A DNA stretch of 50,513 nt from contig JAGVWK010000008.1 of the NCBI GenBank assembly GCA_018304295.1, positions 1 through 50,513 on the forward strand. Reading direction: 5' to 3'. The DNA is from Microcaldota archaeon. GTDB taxonomy: Archaea > Micrarchaeota > Micrarchaeia > Anstonellales > Anstonellaceae. How positions within the stretch are numbered: the stretch's first letter is position 1; each line of letters opens with the position of its first letter. Shown piece after piece: positions 27,998 through 37,734 of the stretch. Below the pieces are notes generated by a model, which did not search any database, had not been told where the DNA came from, and was given only the letters and a program-made list of their open reading frames with translations. The position numbers were made by a program, and so were the translations under genes.

Positions 27998-30126
27998 TCA
28001 TATTTTTTCGCCTTCCATTTGCGCAACATGCTGCACGTCCTTGTCCCCCCTGCCTGACAAATTCACAATCACAACCGGCATTTTTCCTGCACCCTTCGTA
28101 GTACTCCCCACGCCACCCAATCCGCTTGCGCCAAGCGCAGTGCGTGCCCCACCATCCAATCCACCTTCTCCAAGCGCAGCCTCTGCAGCAAGCGCACCTT
28201 CCCTTAATTCTTTTGCAAGCTTGGGCAAATATGCGATTGCATGCGCGCTCTCAAGCGCTGGTATTATTCCCTCCATTCTTGCAAGCAAATGAAACGCCTC
28301 AAGCGCTTCCTTATCCTCAACGCAAACATATTGCGCCCTTTTTAGCGCATAAAGGTGCGCATGCTGGGGCCCTATTGCAGGATAATCAAGGCCAGCGGAT
28401 ACAGAGTGCGTTTCCCTTATCTGCCCATCGGCATTCTCAAGCACATAAGTGAGCGTCCCGTGCAGCACTCCCAATTTTGCATCCCCGCTTATGCGCGCCG
28501 CATGTTTTCCGGTTTGCACCCCCTCCCCGGCAGCTTCCACTCCGACCATTTTCACGCCCTCATCCTGTAAAAACGCGCCAAAAAGCCCTATCGCATTGCT
28601 GCCTCCCCCGACGCACGCAAGCAGGCAGTCCGGCAGCCTTCCCTCATCCGTAAGTATCTGCTCGCGAGCCTCCTTCCCTATCACGGATTGGAAATGCGCA
28701 ACAATGGACGGGTAGGGATGCGGCCCAAGCGCAGAGCCAAGTATGTAATGCGTATCCGCAAAATTCGTTGCATAGTCCCTTAGCGCCTCATTCACCGCAT
28801 CCTTTAGCGTGCGGCTTCCTGCCTCCACTATGCGCACATTCGCGCCCAGCATCTCCATCCTATAAACATTAAGCTTCTGCCTTTTCGCATCCTCGCTTCC
28901 CATGTAAACGTCGCATTGGAGCCCAAGCAGCGCGGCAGCAGTCGCAGTCGCAACCCCGTGCTGCCCTGCCCCTGTTTCCGCAATCACCCGTTTCTTTCCC
29001 ATGTATTTTGCAAGAAGCGCCTGCCCTATCGCATTGTTTATCTTGTGCGCGCCGGTGTGCAGCAAATCCTCGCGCTTAAGGTAAATCCTCATTCCTAATT
29101 TTTCGCTTAAATTCCCTGCAAAATAAAGCGGCGTTGGCCTGCCGGCATATTTTGACAAGTAGTGCGAAAGCTGCTTGTTGAACTTTCCGTCTTTTTTTGC
29201 ATCCTCAAACGCTTTTTCCAGCTCTTGCAGCACAGGCACAAGAAGCTCGGAAACATAGGTGCCTCCGAACTTCCCGAACCTTCCGGAACTTGATGCCATG
29301 CATCCGATTTTTTCCCCCGGCGCCCCGGCATCTTTGCTGCCACCTACTGCCTCTGTTTTTGCCGCAGTCGCCCCTTTGAGCTCAAGGATTTTCTTTTTCA
29401 AATCCTGCGCAGTCCATATTGCAGTGCCCACAAGTATCCCGCTTGCCCCAGTTTCCCTAAGAAATTGCACGTCCTCTTTGCCCCTCACGCCGCTTTCGCT
29501 TACAAGCGGCTTTGCAATGTTTGGGAATTTTTCCATTATTTTCTGCGTGCGCCGCAAATCCACTTTCAGGGTTTGCAAGTCCCTGTTGTTTATGCCCACA
29601 ATGTCCGCGTCCGTTTGCAGCGCGCGCTTCATTTCCCCCTCATCATAGCATTCAAGGAGCACCTCAAGCCCAAGTGAGTGCGCACGTGCAATGAATTTGC
29701 GCACGTCAAGCTTTTCCCTCTCCAGCACGCGCATCACAAGAAGCATGCAGTCCGCGCCGCTTGCCGCGGCCGCCTGCACCTGCCTCTCATCAAGCACAAA
29801 ATCCTTGAAAAGGACCGGCAAGCCGGTTTTTTTTGCAATTGCAACGTTCCCCAAGTCCCCCTTGAATATTCTCGGCTCAACAACAACTGAAATCGCATCC
29901 GCGCCGCACTCCAAAAATTCCCCGGCAGCCTGTCCAACGTCAATCCCGCGCATCTCATATTCCCCTGCAGGGGATGCGTGCTTTATTTCGCAAATAAGGC
30001 AGAATTTTCCGCCTGTTAATTTTTCCTTCAACGAACTCCGCTTCACATTTTCCGCTTTTGCCCCTTCGTAGTAGCCCGCCCGCACATTCTCTTTTGCCTG
30101 CGCAATGAATTTGTCAAGAATGTCCA
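27998..30126 (-). CDS. trpC-trpB: Fused indole-3-glycerol-phosphate synthase-tryptophan synthase beta
   Basis: N-term IGPS ([50 protein letters not shown]) followed by TrpB ([65 protein letters not shown]) in one 709-codon frame. Confidence 0.95.
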
Positions 30127-31193
30127 TTGTAACCACGCAACTGCTCCAGCTTTTGCATTGCTTTTCCCTCATCAATTGATTTTGCCGCAAGCTCCACTCC
30201 CTGTTTTAAGCTTGCAGCAATCCCGCTTGCATAAATTGCGCCAGCCGCATTGAGCAGCACAACGTCCCGCGCAGCGCGTTCCATTCGGGCTTGCCCCTCC
30301 GCCTGCCCAACAGCCGCTTTTTCCGCATTTGCACCCTCTTTCCTGCCGCCTTTCCCTTCAAGCACGCCAAGAATGATTTTCGCGCTCTCTTGCTTTCCGC
30401 TTGCCCTTATCTGTGCAAGCGAGCTTCTTTGAATCCCGAAATCTTCTGGAACAATTTCGTTTTTTTCAATGCCTTTTCCGCTTGCTTCACAAATTACCGT
30501 GGGCGCGCTTGCTGAAATCTCGTCCATATCCGAGCACACGACAAGCGCCTTTTGCGTCCCAAGCTTTTGCAGCGCAAGCGCAATTTTTTCAACAAGCGCC
30601 TTTTCGTACACCCCGACAACCTGCCTTTTTGCGCCCGCAGGGTTTGTGAGGGGCCCAAGCACATTAAAAACAGTCTTGAAGCCCAACTCCCTTCTCACCT
30701 GCGCAACCGCTTTCATTGCAGGGTGATAAAGGGGCGCAAAAAGGAAAGTTATGCCAATCTCTCCAAGCTGTGCCTGCGCCTGTTTTGCATCAACGCTTAT
30801 TTTCACCCCAAGCTCCTCAAGCACGTCCGCGCTTCCGCTTTTGCTTGAGGCAGCCTTATTGCCGTGCTTTGCAACCCTTGCCCCCACCCCTGCCGCAACT
30901 ATTGCGGCGGCAGTTGAAATATTGAAAGTGCCGCTCCCATCCCCGCCAGTGCCCGCCGTATCCACCAAATTCTCCAAGCTTGTTTCCACCCTCACCGCCC
31001 TGCCCCTCATCACATTTGCAAACGCAACAATCTCCTCAACCGTTTCCCCCTTTGCGGCAAGCAGCGCAAGAAACGCGGCAATCTGCGAAGGGTTAACCTG
31101 CCCGTCCATTATCGCATTGAGCGCGTCCGCTGCCTCATGCCCGGATAAATCCCTCGCCTCTATGAGTTTTTTCAAAATTCCGTCAAATTCCAT
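30114..31193 (-). CDS. trpD: Anthranilate phosphoribosyltransferase
   Basis: [64 protein letters not shown]. Confidence 0.96.
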   Translation of the reverse strand: MEFDGILKKLIEARDLSGHEAADALNAIMDGQVNPSQIAAFLALLAAKGETVEEIVAFANVMRGRAVRVETSLENLVDTAGTGGDGSGTFNISTAAAIVAAGVGARVAKHGNKAASSKSGSADVLEELGVKISVDAKQAQAQLGEIGITFLFAPLYHPAMKAVAQVRRELGFKTVFNVLGPLTNPAGAKRQVVGVYEKALVEKIALALQKLGTQKALVVCSDMDEISASAPTVICEASGKGIEKNEIVPEDFGIQRSSLAQIRASGKQESAKIILGVLEGKGGRKEGANAEKAAVGQAEGQARMERAARDVVLLNAAGAIYASGIAASLKQGVELAAKSIDEGKAMQKLEQLRGYNGHS

Positions 31194-31222
31194 ATAGTTC
31201 GCCCGTTCATCCTTTTCCGCCA

Positions 31223-31258
31223 ATTTTGCAGAAATTTTCCAACATCAGCTTCCCATCC
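31223..31258. repeat. 36-bp direct repeat, copy 1 (echo of trpG 3' end)
   Basis: attttgcagaaattttccaacatcagcttcccatcc, identical to 31405-31440. Confidence 0.9.
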
Positions 31259-31379
31259 CATAAGGGGCGCAGGCTGACCGAACCCGCCCCTTGAGGGTTT
31301 CAACCCAATTCCGGCGCACAAGTCTCAGCTATGGGAACTTATGCAACCTCTCAGTCCCTCTGAGGGTTTCACTCCCTCT

Positions 31380-31976
31380 TCATTTCCCTCTCCACAATCC
31401 TGCTATTTTGCAGAAATTTTCCAACATCAGCTTCCCATCCTGCGCCATTATGGATTCGGGATGGAACTGCACCCCGAAAATGGGGTATTGCCTGTGGCGC
31501 AGCGCCATTATCTCCCCCTCATTGCTCGTTGCGCATATTTGCAGGCATGAAGGGAAACTTTCCTCCTGCACTATGAGCGAATGGTAGCGCATCACCCGCA
31601 GCGGGTTTGCAACGCCCTCAAATATCCCCTCTCCATTGTGCCGCACAATGCTTGTTTTGCCGTGCATCGGGTTTTTTGCGCGCACCACCTTTCCCCCAAA
31701 AACAAGCGCAATGCCTTGGTGCCCAAGGCACACCCCCAAAAGGGGCGTATTTTTCCCAAGCTCTTCTATCGCCTTTGCGCACACCCCAAAATCCTTTTCA
31801 TTTTCAGGCGCGCCGGGCCCGGGAGAAATCACTATCGCATCATATTTTTCGCGCGCAATCCCTTCAACAGAAATTTCATCGTTCCGTTTCACCTGCACAG
31901 TGTGCCCGAGGCTTCCAATCGCCTGATACAAATTGTACGTGAAAGAGTCAAAATTGTCTATTAGCAATATTCTCAT
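31380..31976 (-). CDS. trpG: Anthranilate synthase glutamine amidotransferase component
   Basis: LIDNFDSFTYNLYQ, ISPGPGAPEN, LLGVCLGHQGIA, GVQFHPESI. Confidence 0.96.
   Translation of the reverse strand: MRILLIDNFDSFTYNLYQAIGSLGHTVQVKRNDEISVEGIAREKYDAIVISPGPGAPENEKDFGVCAKAIEELGKNTPLLGVCLGHQGIALVFGGKVVRAKNPMHGKTSIVRHNGEGIFEGVANPLRVMRYHSLIVQEESFPSCLQICATSNEGEIMALRHRQYPIFGVQFHPESIMAQDGKLMLENFCKIAGLWRGK
31405..31440. repeat. 36-bp direct repeat, copy 2 (inside trpG)
   Basis: Identical to 31223-31258; encodes part of GKLMLENFCKI. Confidence 0.9.
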
Positions 31977-33502
31977 TGCCTCGCCCCCCCGTTTACCGCC
32001 CTTTCGTACTTCTCATCCCCGAGCGCGTTAAGAAGCGCCCTTGCCTTGTTTTCGCTTTCCTCGTATTCCTTTTGCGCAACGCTGTCATGCACAATGCCTG
32101 CGCCGCTTTGCACGTATGCCTTTCCCCTGCTTGCAAAAAGCGTGCGTATGGTTATTGCAAAATCCGCATTCCCGTTGCTTGAGAAATATCCAACCGCGCC
32201 CGCATAAGGCCCCCGCGCGGTTCCTTCAATCTCACCTATTATTTCCATTGCGCGCTTTTTTGGCGCACCGCTCACGGTGCCTGCGGGGAATATCGCCTCA
32301 AAGGTGTCAAAGCAGTCCTTCCCCTGCGCAAGATCTCCTTCCACAAGAGACGCAATGTGCTGCACGTGCGAATACTTGTGCACCTCCATGAACTTCTGCA
32401 CTTTTACGCTTCCAACCGCGGCGACTTTCCCAACGTCGTTTCGCGTCAAATCCACAAGCATCAAGTGCTCTGCCCTTTCTTTTTCATCGGCAAGAAGCTC
32501 CTTTTCAAGCGCCTCATCCTCTGCGGGCGTTTTCCCCCTTGCCCTTGTGCCCGCAAGGGTCGCATAGCTGGTTATTTTGTTTCCCTCCACTCTCACAAGG
32601 TTCTCAGGGCTTGAGCCTATCACTTCCCGCTCCCCGAATTTCACGTAAAACATGTAGGGGGAGGGGTTTGTTGCCTTTAATTTGCGGTAAAACGGCAGCA
32701 GGCTGCCCGAATATTTTATCTCATGCCTTTTTGAAAGCACGATTTGGAACGCATCCCCGGCGCTTATGTATTCTTTTGCCTTTTGCACGTTCTGGATGAA
32801 TTTTTCCCGCCCCACGTTGCATTTTTTGTTGTACATCTGAAAATTCTGGCTTTCAAAGCTTGAGCCTTTCACAAAGCTCATTATTTCCTCAAGCCGCGAT
32901 TCCCCCCTGTGCACGTATCTTATGGAATTTGAAAGGTGGTCGTACACCATTGCATCCTCAAAAATCCCAAACTCAAAATCAGGGAACCCAAGCTCGTCCT
33001 TTACTGCCGGCAGGTTCTCTATGTGGCGCGCATACTCAAAGGAAAAATACCCGACAGCCCCTCCAACAAATCCCGCAGCCTGCCACGTATCAGTTGCGCC
33101 CGCCCCGCTTCCAGCGCCCGCGCCCGCCCGCCTTGCATCCCCTGCTCCTCTTGCATGGTCTTTTGCTTCAAAGCCCGCGCTTCCAATCCCGCCGCCGGTC
33201 CCAAAGCCCGCGCCCCTTCCCATTCCAATTTCGGCTTTGAGCTGCTGCAAGGGCTTTTTTGCCACCTGCCTTTCCCCGTTTACCTCAAAAATCCCGTTCT
33301 TTAGGACAATGTGCTTTTTTGGGGAAAACCCAAGAAAGGAAAAGCGCGCAAGCTTGCGCGGGCCCTCTGCGCTCTCAAGAAGGAACGCATTTTGCGCATG
33401 CTCGCACAAAACGCAATACATGTCCAATGGCGATATCTGCAGCTCCAGCTCCTGCGAATGCATGCCAACGTACATCCCTTTCCTTGCTTTCCATTTTAGC
33501 AC
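31973..33502 (-). CDS. trpE: Anthranilate synthase component I
   Basis: AFQIVLSKRHEIKYSG, YMFYVKFGEREVIGSSPENLVRVEGNKITSYATLAGTRARGKT, FPAGTVSGAPKKRAMEII. Start codon uncertain (33475 or 33463 also possible). Confidence 0.95.
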   Translation of the reverse strand: MLKWKARKGMYVGMHSQELELQISPLDMYCVLCEHAQNAFLLESAEGPRKLARFSFLGFSPKKHIVLKNGIFEVNGERQVAKKPLQQLKAEIGMGRGAGFGTGGGIGSAGFEAKDHARGAGDARRAGAGAGSGAGATDTWQAAGFVGGAVGYFSFEYARHIENLPAVKDELGFPDFEFGIFEDAMVYDHLSNSIRYVHRGESRLEEIMSFVKGSSFESQNFQMYNKKCNVGREKFIQNVQKAKEYISAGDAFQIVLSKRHEIKYSGSLLPFYRKLKATNPSPYMFYVKFGEREVIGSSPENLVRVEGNKITSYATLAGTRARGKTPAEDEALEKELLADEKERAEHLMLVDLTRNDVGKVAAVGSVKVQKFMEVHKYSHVQHIASLVEGDLAQGKDCFDTFEAIFPAGTVSGAPKKRAMEIIGEIEGTARGPYAGAVGYFSSNGNADFAITIRTLFASRGKAYVQSGAGIVHDSVAQKEYEESENKARALLNALGDEKYERAVNGGARQ

Positions 33503-33527
33503 CCCGCGTAATCTTTAGTGCTATTCT

Positions 33528-33565
33528 TGCATGCCTGTATATATTTAAACCTTTATGCATAAAAG
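33528..33565. promoter_or_regulatory. Divergent promoter region between trpE and ACT regulator
   Basis: tgcatgcctgtatatatttaaacctttatgcataaaa: AT-rich TATA-like stretch in the only intergenic gap separating the two divergent units. Confidence 0.45.
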
Positions 33566-33570
33566 TATGC

Positions 33571-34071
33571 ATGCTTAAGCTGCTTGAAGACTTTTTTGCG
33601 CGCGCGCACGGCAGGAAAATAGTCGCTGCTGAAATGCTGCGCCTTGGGATGCGCGTGGACCCCAATGGCAGGATATACTTTGGCAGCATAGAGACTCCCC
33701 CGGCAAAAATAGCCCGTGCCTTGGGAATAGACAGGCGCGTTGTGATAGAAACAGCCAAAGACATAGCGGAGGATGCGCGGCTTTTGCAGATATTTTCCCG
33801 CCTGCAGCCGCGCGCCTTTATCGCGGACGCCGCCAAAAGCCTTGGCTGCGACGCAATAATAATACGCGCAGAGGCAAAAAAGAAGGACATAGTGTATTCC
33901 GTAACAAAAGTGCTCTCCCAAGAGCGCGTCCTTATCCGCCAAATCGTTACCGACGACCCCTACATATACCCGGACCCGGTGCTCACGATAATAATTGACG
34001 GGCATCTTCGGCCGCAAGTGATAAAGAAGCTGCGCGAGCTTTCCTTTGCAGACAGCATCACCATAAAATAG
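33571..34071 (+). CDS. HTH/ACT-domain predicted regulator of amino acid metabolism
   Basis: IARALGIDRRVVIETAKDIAEDARL (HTH) and SVTKVLSQERVLIRQIVTDDPYIYPDPVLTIIIDGHLRPQVIKKL (ACT-like). Confidence 0.75.
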   Translation: MLKLLEDFFARAHGRKIVAAEMLRLGMRVDPNGRIYFGSIETPPAKIARALGIDRRVVIETAKDIAEDARLLQIFSRLQPRAFIADAAKSLGCDAIIIRAEAKKKDIVYSVTKVLSQERVLIRQIVTDDPYIYPDPVLTIIIDGHLRPQVIKKLRELSFADSITIK

Positions 34072-34230
34072 CGCCCCTTCGCCTTTTTTCCAACCTTCCC
34101 GCTTTCCGACGCCCATTCTGTGTTATTTCGTATTTTTTCATTACTTTTCCTGATATATCTATATAAACAACCTATCCACATATTCCCATGCATATGAAAA
34201 ACTACTTCTAAACAACAATAAGGTGATATT

Positions 34231-34734
34231 TTGGACGAAAAAATACTTTCAATTGTAAGCGCGAAACTGAAAAAATGGGAAGGCATTCCGATAAGCGAGG
34301 ACAAGCTCAAGGAAATACGCGACGAGGTTTACAAGCGCACAAAAAGCAACAAGTTTGCGCCCTTTTCCAACATAAAGAAATGGGTAAAGCACGCCCGCAT
34401 TGAGCTTAAGCGCGCGCAAAAGCCGGCCGCAAAAGCCCATCCGGTTATAAGGGCAAAAAAGGCGGAGCGCATGCAGGAAGAGCCACTGCGCGCAGCACCC
34501 GTGCAGGTGCCTGAGTTTTCCAAGGCGGTTGAGGCTTCCGTGAACGAGCTTAAGCTTTCCACGCAGCCGCATTTGCAGGAAGTGCCCCTTCCAAAGCCCA
34601 CAATAGTGTTTGACAAGGTGTATTTGCAAAGCATAAAGCACGAGATTGCAGGCATACGCCAAGTGATGGAGCGCGTGTCGCGCCAGCTTGACAAGCTTGA
34701 GCACGAGCTCTCTTCGCACCGCCCGGACGACTAA
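34231..34734 (+). CDS. Hypothetical protein (TTG start)
   Basis: aaggtgatattTTG: strong SD then TTG; long charged ORF ending just before the next gene. Confidence 0.65.
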   Translation: MDEKILSIVSAKLKKWEGIPISEDKLKEIRDEVYKRTKSNKFAPFSNIKKWVKHARIELKRAQKPAAKAHPVIRAKKAERMQEEPLRAAPVQVPEFSKAVEASVNELKLSTQPHLQEVPLPKPTIVFDKVYLQSIKHEIAGIRQVMERVSRQLDKLEHELSSHRPDD

Positions 34735-34747
34735 AAAGCCTGATTGC

Positions 34748-35953
34748 ATGCAAAAGGAACTTTTCCTTTATGCGCTGCACGGCCTCATGCAGCGGTCCCT
34801 TCGCTCCTACCTTACGATACTCGGAGTAGTTATAGGGATTTTTTCCGTATTCATACTTGTTTCAATAGGCCAAGGGGTAACTGCAAGCGTGAACTCCGAG
34901 CTTGAGGCATTTGGCTCAAGCACGATAGTGGTTTCCCCCGGCTCGCTCATGGCCGCAAGCCCCGGCCCCAACGCCCCTCCGATGAGCGGCAGGTTTTTCC
35001 TTAAGGATTTGCGCCTGCTTGAGCGCGTGGACGGCATAGATTTTCTCACCCCATACCTCTATGGGAGGATAGGGATGGAATACAAGGGCGAGCAGCTTTC
35101 CGCAACAGTGCTTGGAATAGAAGCAACAAACTTCCAGCGCGCAGTTTCCACTTTGGAAATAGAGGATGGACGGTTCATCCGCGAGGGCGACAGGCAGGTG
35201 CTTGTGATAGGCAGCAAAATTGCAACCGAATATTTCAATGATGACCTTTACGTGAACAGCGTTGTTGACATCGGCGGGAAAAAATACCGCATAGCAGGCA
35301 TCATGAAGGCAACGGGCGGAACCCTTGACGACACCGACACAAGCATTTACGCGCCCATTGAGGATGTGCGCGAGGTGCTCGGCAGCCTTCTTGCGCGCGA
35401 CGAGATACACGGGATGTACATAATAACAAAAGAAGGGTATGATGTTGAAGAAGTGGCAGAGGACATAAAATTCACGCTGCGCTCTCAGCGGGGGCTGCTT
35501 GAGGGCGAAGAGGATTTCACAATGGTTACTCCTGCATTCATAAGCGAGCAGGTGGGCATAATAACCGGCCTTCTCACCGCCTTTCTTGGCGGAATAGCCG
35601 CAATTTCCCTTCTTGTGGGCAGCGTTACGATTGCAAACACGATGTTCATGTCGGTTCTTGAACGCTACAGCGAGATTGGCGTGCTCAAGGCAATAGGCGC
35701 AAAGCAGGGCGACATACTTAAGATTTTCATTTTTGAAAGCGCAATAATAGGCTTGGCGGGAGGGGCAATAGGCATCCTTATAGGGATTATGGTTGCGCAG
35801 GTGCTATCCCTTTTTGCGGTTCCGGTTTCAATCAGCATGGAGCTTGCGGCTTTCTGCCTTTTCTTCTCCCTTGTGATAGGGGTCGTTGCAGGGTATTTCC
35901 CTGCTAAAAATGCAGCGCAAATGGTTCCTGTTGAAGCGCTTCGCACGGAGTGA
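34748..35953 (+). CDS. MacB/FtsX-like ABC transporter permease
   Basis: ALHGLMQRSLRSYLTILGVVIGIFSVFILVSIGQGV; FMSVLERYSEIGVLKAIGAKQGDILKIFIFESAIIGLAGG. Confidence 0.93.
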   Translation: MQKELFLYALHGLMQRSLRSYLTILGVVIGIFSVFILVSIGQGVTASVNSELEAFGSSTIVVSPGSLMAASPGPNAPPMSGRFFLKDLRLLERVDGIDFLTPYLYGRIGMEYKGEQLSATVLGIEATNFQRAVSTLEIEDGRFIREGDRQVLVIGSKIATEYFNDDLYVNSVVDIGGKKYRIAGIMKATGGTLDDTDTSIYAPIEDVREVLGSLLARDEIHGMYIITKEGYDVEEVAEDIKFTLRSQRGLLEGEEDFTMVTPAFISEQVGIITGLLTAFLGGIAAISLLVGSVTIANTMFMSVLERYSEIGVLKAIGAKQGDILKIFIFESAIIGLAGGAIGILIGIMVAQVLSLFAVPVSISMELAAFCLFFSLVIGVVAGYFPAKNAAQMVPVEALRTE

Positions 35954-35957
35954 TAAG

Positions 35958-36728
35958 ATGCATTTTTTCCTTCCAACAGCCTCTTTTTTGATAGGGCTTC
36001 TTGCGGGCTTTGCAGGCGGTATTTTTGGCATAGGCGGCGCAGCCCTCACGCTCCCGCTCTTTCACGTGGTGCTTGGGCTTGGCGGAAACGTTGCAATCGC
36101 AACAGCGCTCCCCCTCACAATACCTACGGCGCTTTCAGGCGCATGGACATATTTGCGCCACGGGCTGCTCAAAAAAAGGACAATACTTGTGTGCGCCATA
36201 GCAGGCTCGCTTTTTTCCATTTTGGGCGCGCTTTTCACGGGCATGTTCTCAAGCCTTGCGCTCATGCTTGCAACCGGCTTTCTTTTTGTGTTCCTTGCCT
36301 TTGCAATACGCTCGCAAAAGCCGCTTCCCAAAATTGAAAAAGTGTGCACTTTGCGCGAAAAAGTCGCAAGGACGGCCGGCATAGGCGCAATTTCAGGCTT
36401 CATATCCGGCTTTTTTGGCATAGGCGGCGGCCCCATACTTGTGCCCCTTCTTGCATATGCGCGCCAAATTCCGCTCAAAAAGGCAATCCCCTGCTCGCTT
36501 GCAATAATAGGGATTTATGCAATCCCCGGCTCCATCGCCCACTACTTCCTTGGCAACATAGACCTTGCGGTTTTCGTGCCTGCCGCATTTGGCACAATAA
36601 TTGGCGCGCAGATTGGCGCGCGCATGTCCATTGGGATAAAAGAGGCAAGGATGAAGCGCCTTTTCTCGCTGCTTCTCTTTTTGCTTGGCGCAACCCTCAT
36701 AATAAACGAGCTATTGCACCTGCTGTAA
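35958..36728 (+). CDS. TauE/SafE family membrane permease
   Basis: GLLAGFAGGIFGIGGAALTLPLF...GFISGFFGIGGGPILVPLL repeated motif. Confidence 0.92.
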   Translation: MHFFLPTASFLIGLLAGFAGGIFGIGGAALTLPLFHVVLGLGGNVAIATALPLTIPTALSGAWTYLRHGLLKKRTILVCAIAGSLFSILGALFTGMFSSLALMLATGFLFVFLAFAIRSQKPLPKIEKVCTLREKVARTAGIGAISGFISGFFGIGGGPILVPLLAYARQIPLKKAIPCSLAIIGIYAIPGSIAHYFLGNIDLAVFVPAAFGTIIGAQIGARMSIGIKEARMKRLFSLLLFLLGATLIINELLHLL

Positions 36729-36863
36729 AGCGCGCACGGCAAAACACGTGCAACCGTGCAACGCATTCTGCGCAACCGGCTTTTGGGCGAAACTGCAGAA
36801 GGGAATTACGAAATCGCAGTTTGTAATAATAACCAATATTAACTTTACACCAATTAATATACC

Positions 36864-37247
36864 ATGGCAGGGGAAATGGCCCAAGAGGTTCCGTCCACTC
36901 CAATTGATTCCTCACCTTTTTTTCAGGAAAATTTGGAGGTCTATTCCGTTACAGTAGCAGACAGGACACACGGAGGGAAAGTTTTTATTGTCATTATCGG
37001 ATTTGAGCAGAAGTCTCTTGATTCTCTGCTTCCCACAAAGGATGGCGAAACAAAAGAAGGGCAATTGACAGTTAACATAAAAGGCCTGACCCAGATAGCC
37101 CCTCAACCGGGCACGCCAAGGGAAATGAAAATGATTTTACACCTGAATGAACGGGAATGGTCATCTCTAAAAACAGCCATAAACGTAGGCGACAAGGTAA
37201 AATTGGAAATCAAAATGGGCGAATTGACCCTAAATAAAATTGGTTGA
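36864..37247 (+). CDS. Hypothetical protein upstream of hicB
   Basis: 127-aa ORF ending 5 nt before hicB start. Confidence 0.5.
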   Translation: MAGEMAQEVPSTPIDSSPFFQENLEVYSVTVADRTHGGKVFIVIIGFEQKSLDSLLPTKDGETKEGQLTVNIKGLTQIAPQPGTPREMKMILHLNEREWSSLKTAINVGDKVKLEIKMGELTLNKIG

Positions 37248-37251
37248 TATT

Positions 37252-37530
37252 ATGGACATTAAAGTGCGAGTTACGAAAGATGGCGATTTATTGGTTATCT
37301 CAGCAGTGGATCTAAATATAACCACTCAAGGCCGCACCATGGAAGAAGCAAAGGCAAATCTAGTGGAAGCGATAACTTTGTGCCTAGAAGATTCCGATTG
37401 GAGAGAATCGCACAATATCCAATCGAAAGAAAAGACAGAATTTCGGTCAGAAGAAAAAATGCCGAATATCGATTGGGAATCCATATGCTTGGGAAAAAAT
37501 TACCGGACGTCTCTGGTTTTGCCGTCCTGA
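37252..37530 (+). CDS. hicB: HicB-like antitoxin
   Basis: IKVRVTKDGDLLVISAVDLNITTQGRTMEEAKANLVEAITLCLED. Confidence 0.75.
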   Translation: MDIKVRVTKDGDLLVISAVDLNITTQGRTMEEAKANLVEAITLCLEDSDWRESHNIQSKEKTEFRSEEKMPNIDWESICLGKNYRTSLVLPS

Positions 37531-37724
37531 AGGCTTTTTGCAACAAAATGGGCTTTGCCGAAAAGAGCAGACGTGGCAGCCATGTTCTCATATGTGGCTC
37601 GCTAAATGGAAAAAAAGTCTGTTTTCCAGTACCTTTGCACGATCGTTTGTCTAAATACACACTTGTTGCAATAATACGGGAATCGGGTTTGACCAGAGCG
37701 GAATTTCTGGAGTTATTTAAATAA
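37485..37724 (+). CDS. hicA: HicA-like toxin
   Basis: MLGKKLPDVSGFAVLKAFCNKMGFAEKSRRGSHVLICG...RLSKYTLVAIIRESGLTRAEFLELF; GSH motif. Confidence 0.82.
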   Translation: MLGKKLPDVSGFAVLKAFCNKMGFAEKSRRGSHVLICGSLNGKKVCFPVPLHDRLSKYTLVAIIRESGLTRAEFLELFK

Positions 37725-37734
37725 ACAGGGGCTT

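Noticed and set aside
31286-31375. Two similar blocks (ccttgagggtttcaaccc, cctctgagggtttcactccc) that look CRISPR-repeat-like
   Set aside because: Only two imperfect copies, no regular spacers and no cas genes in the window.
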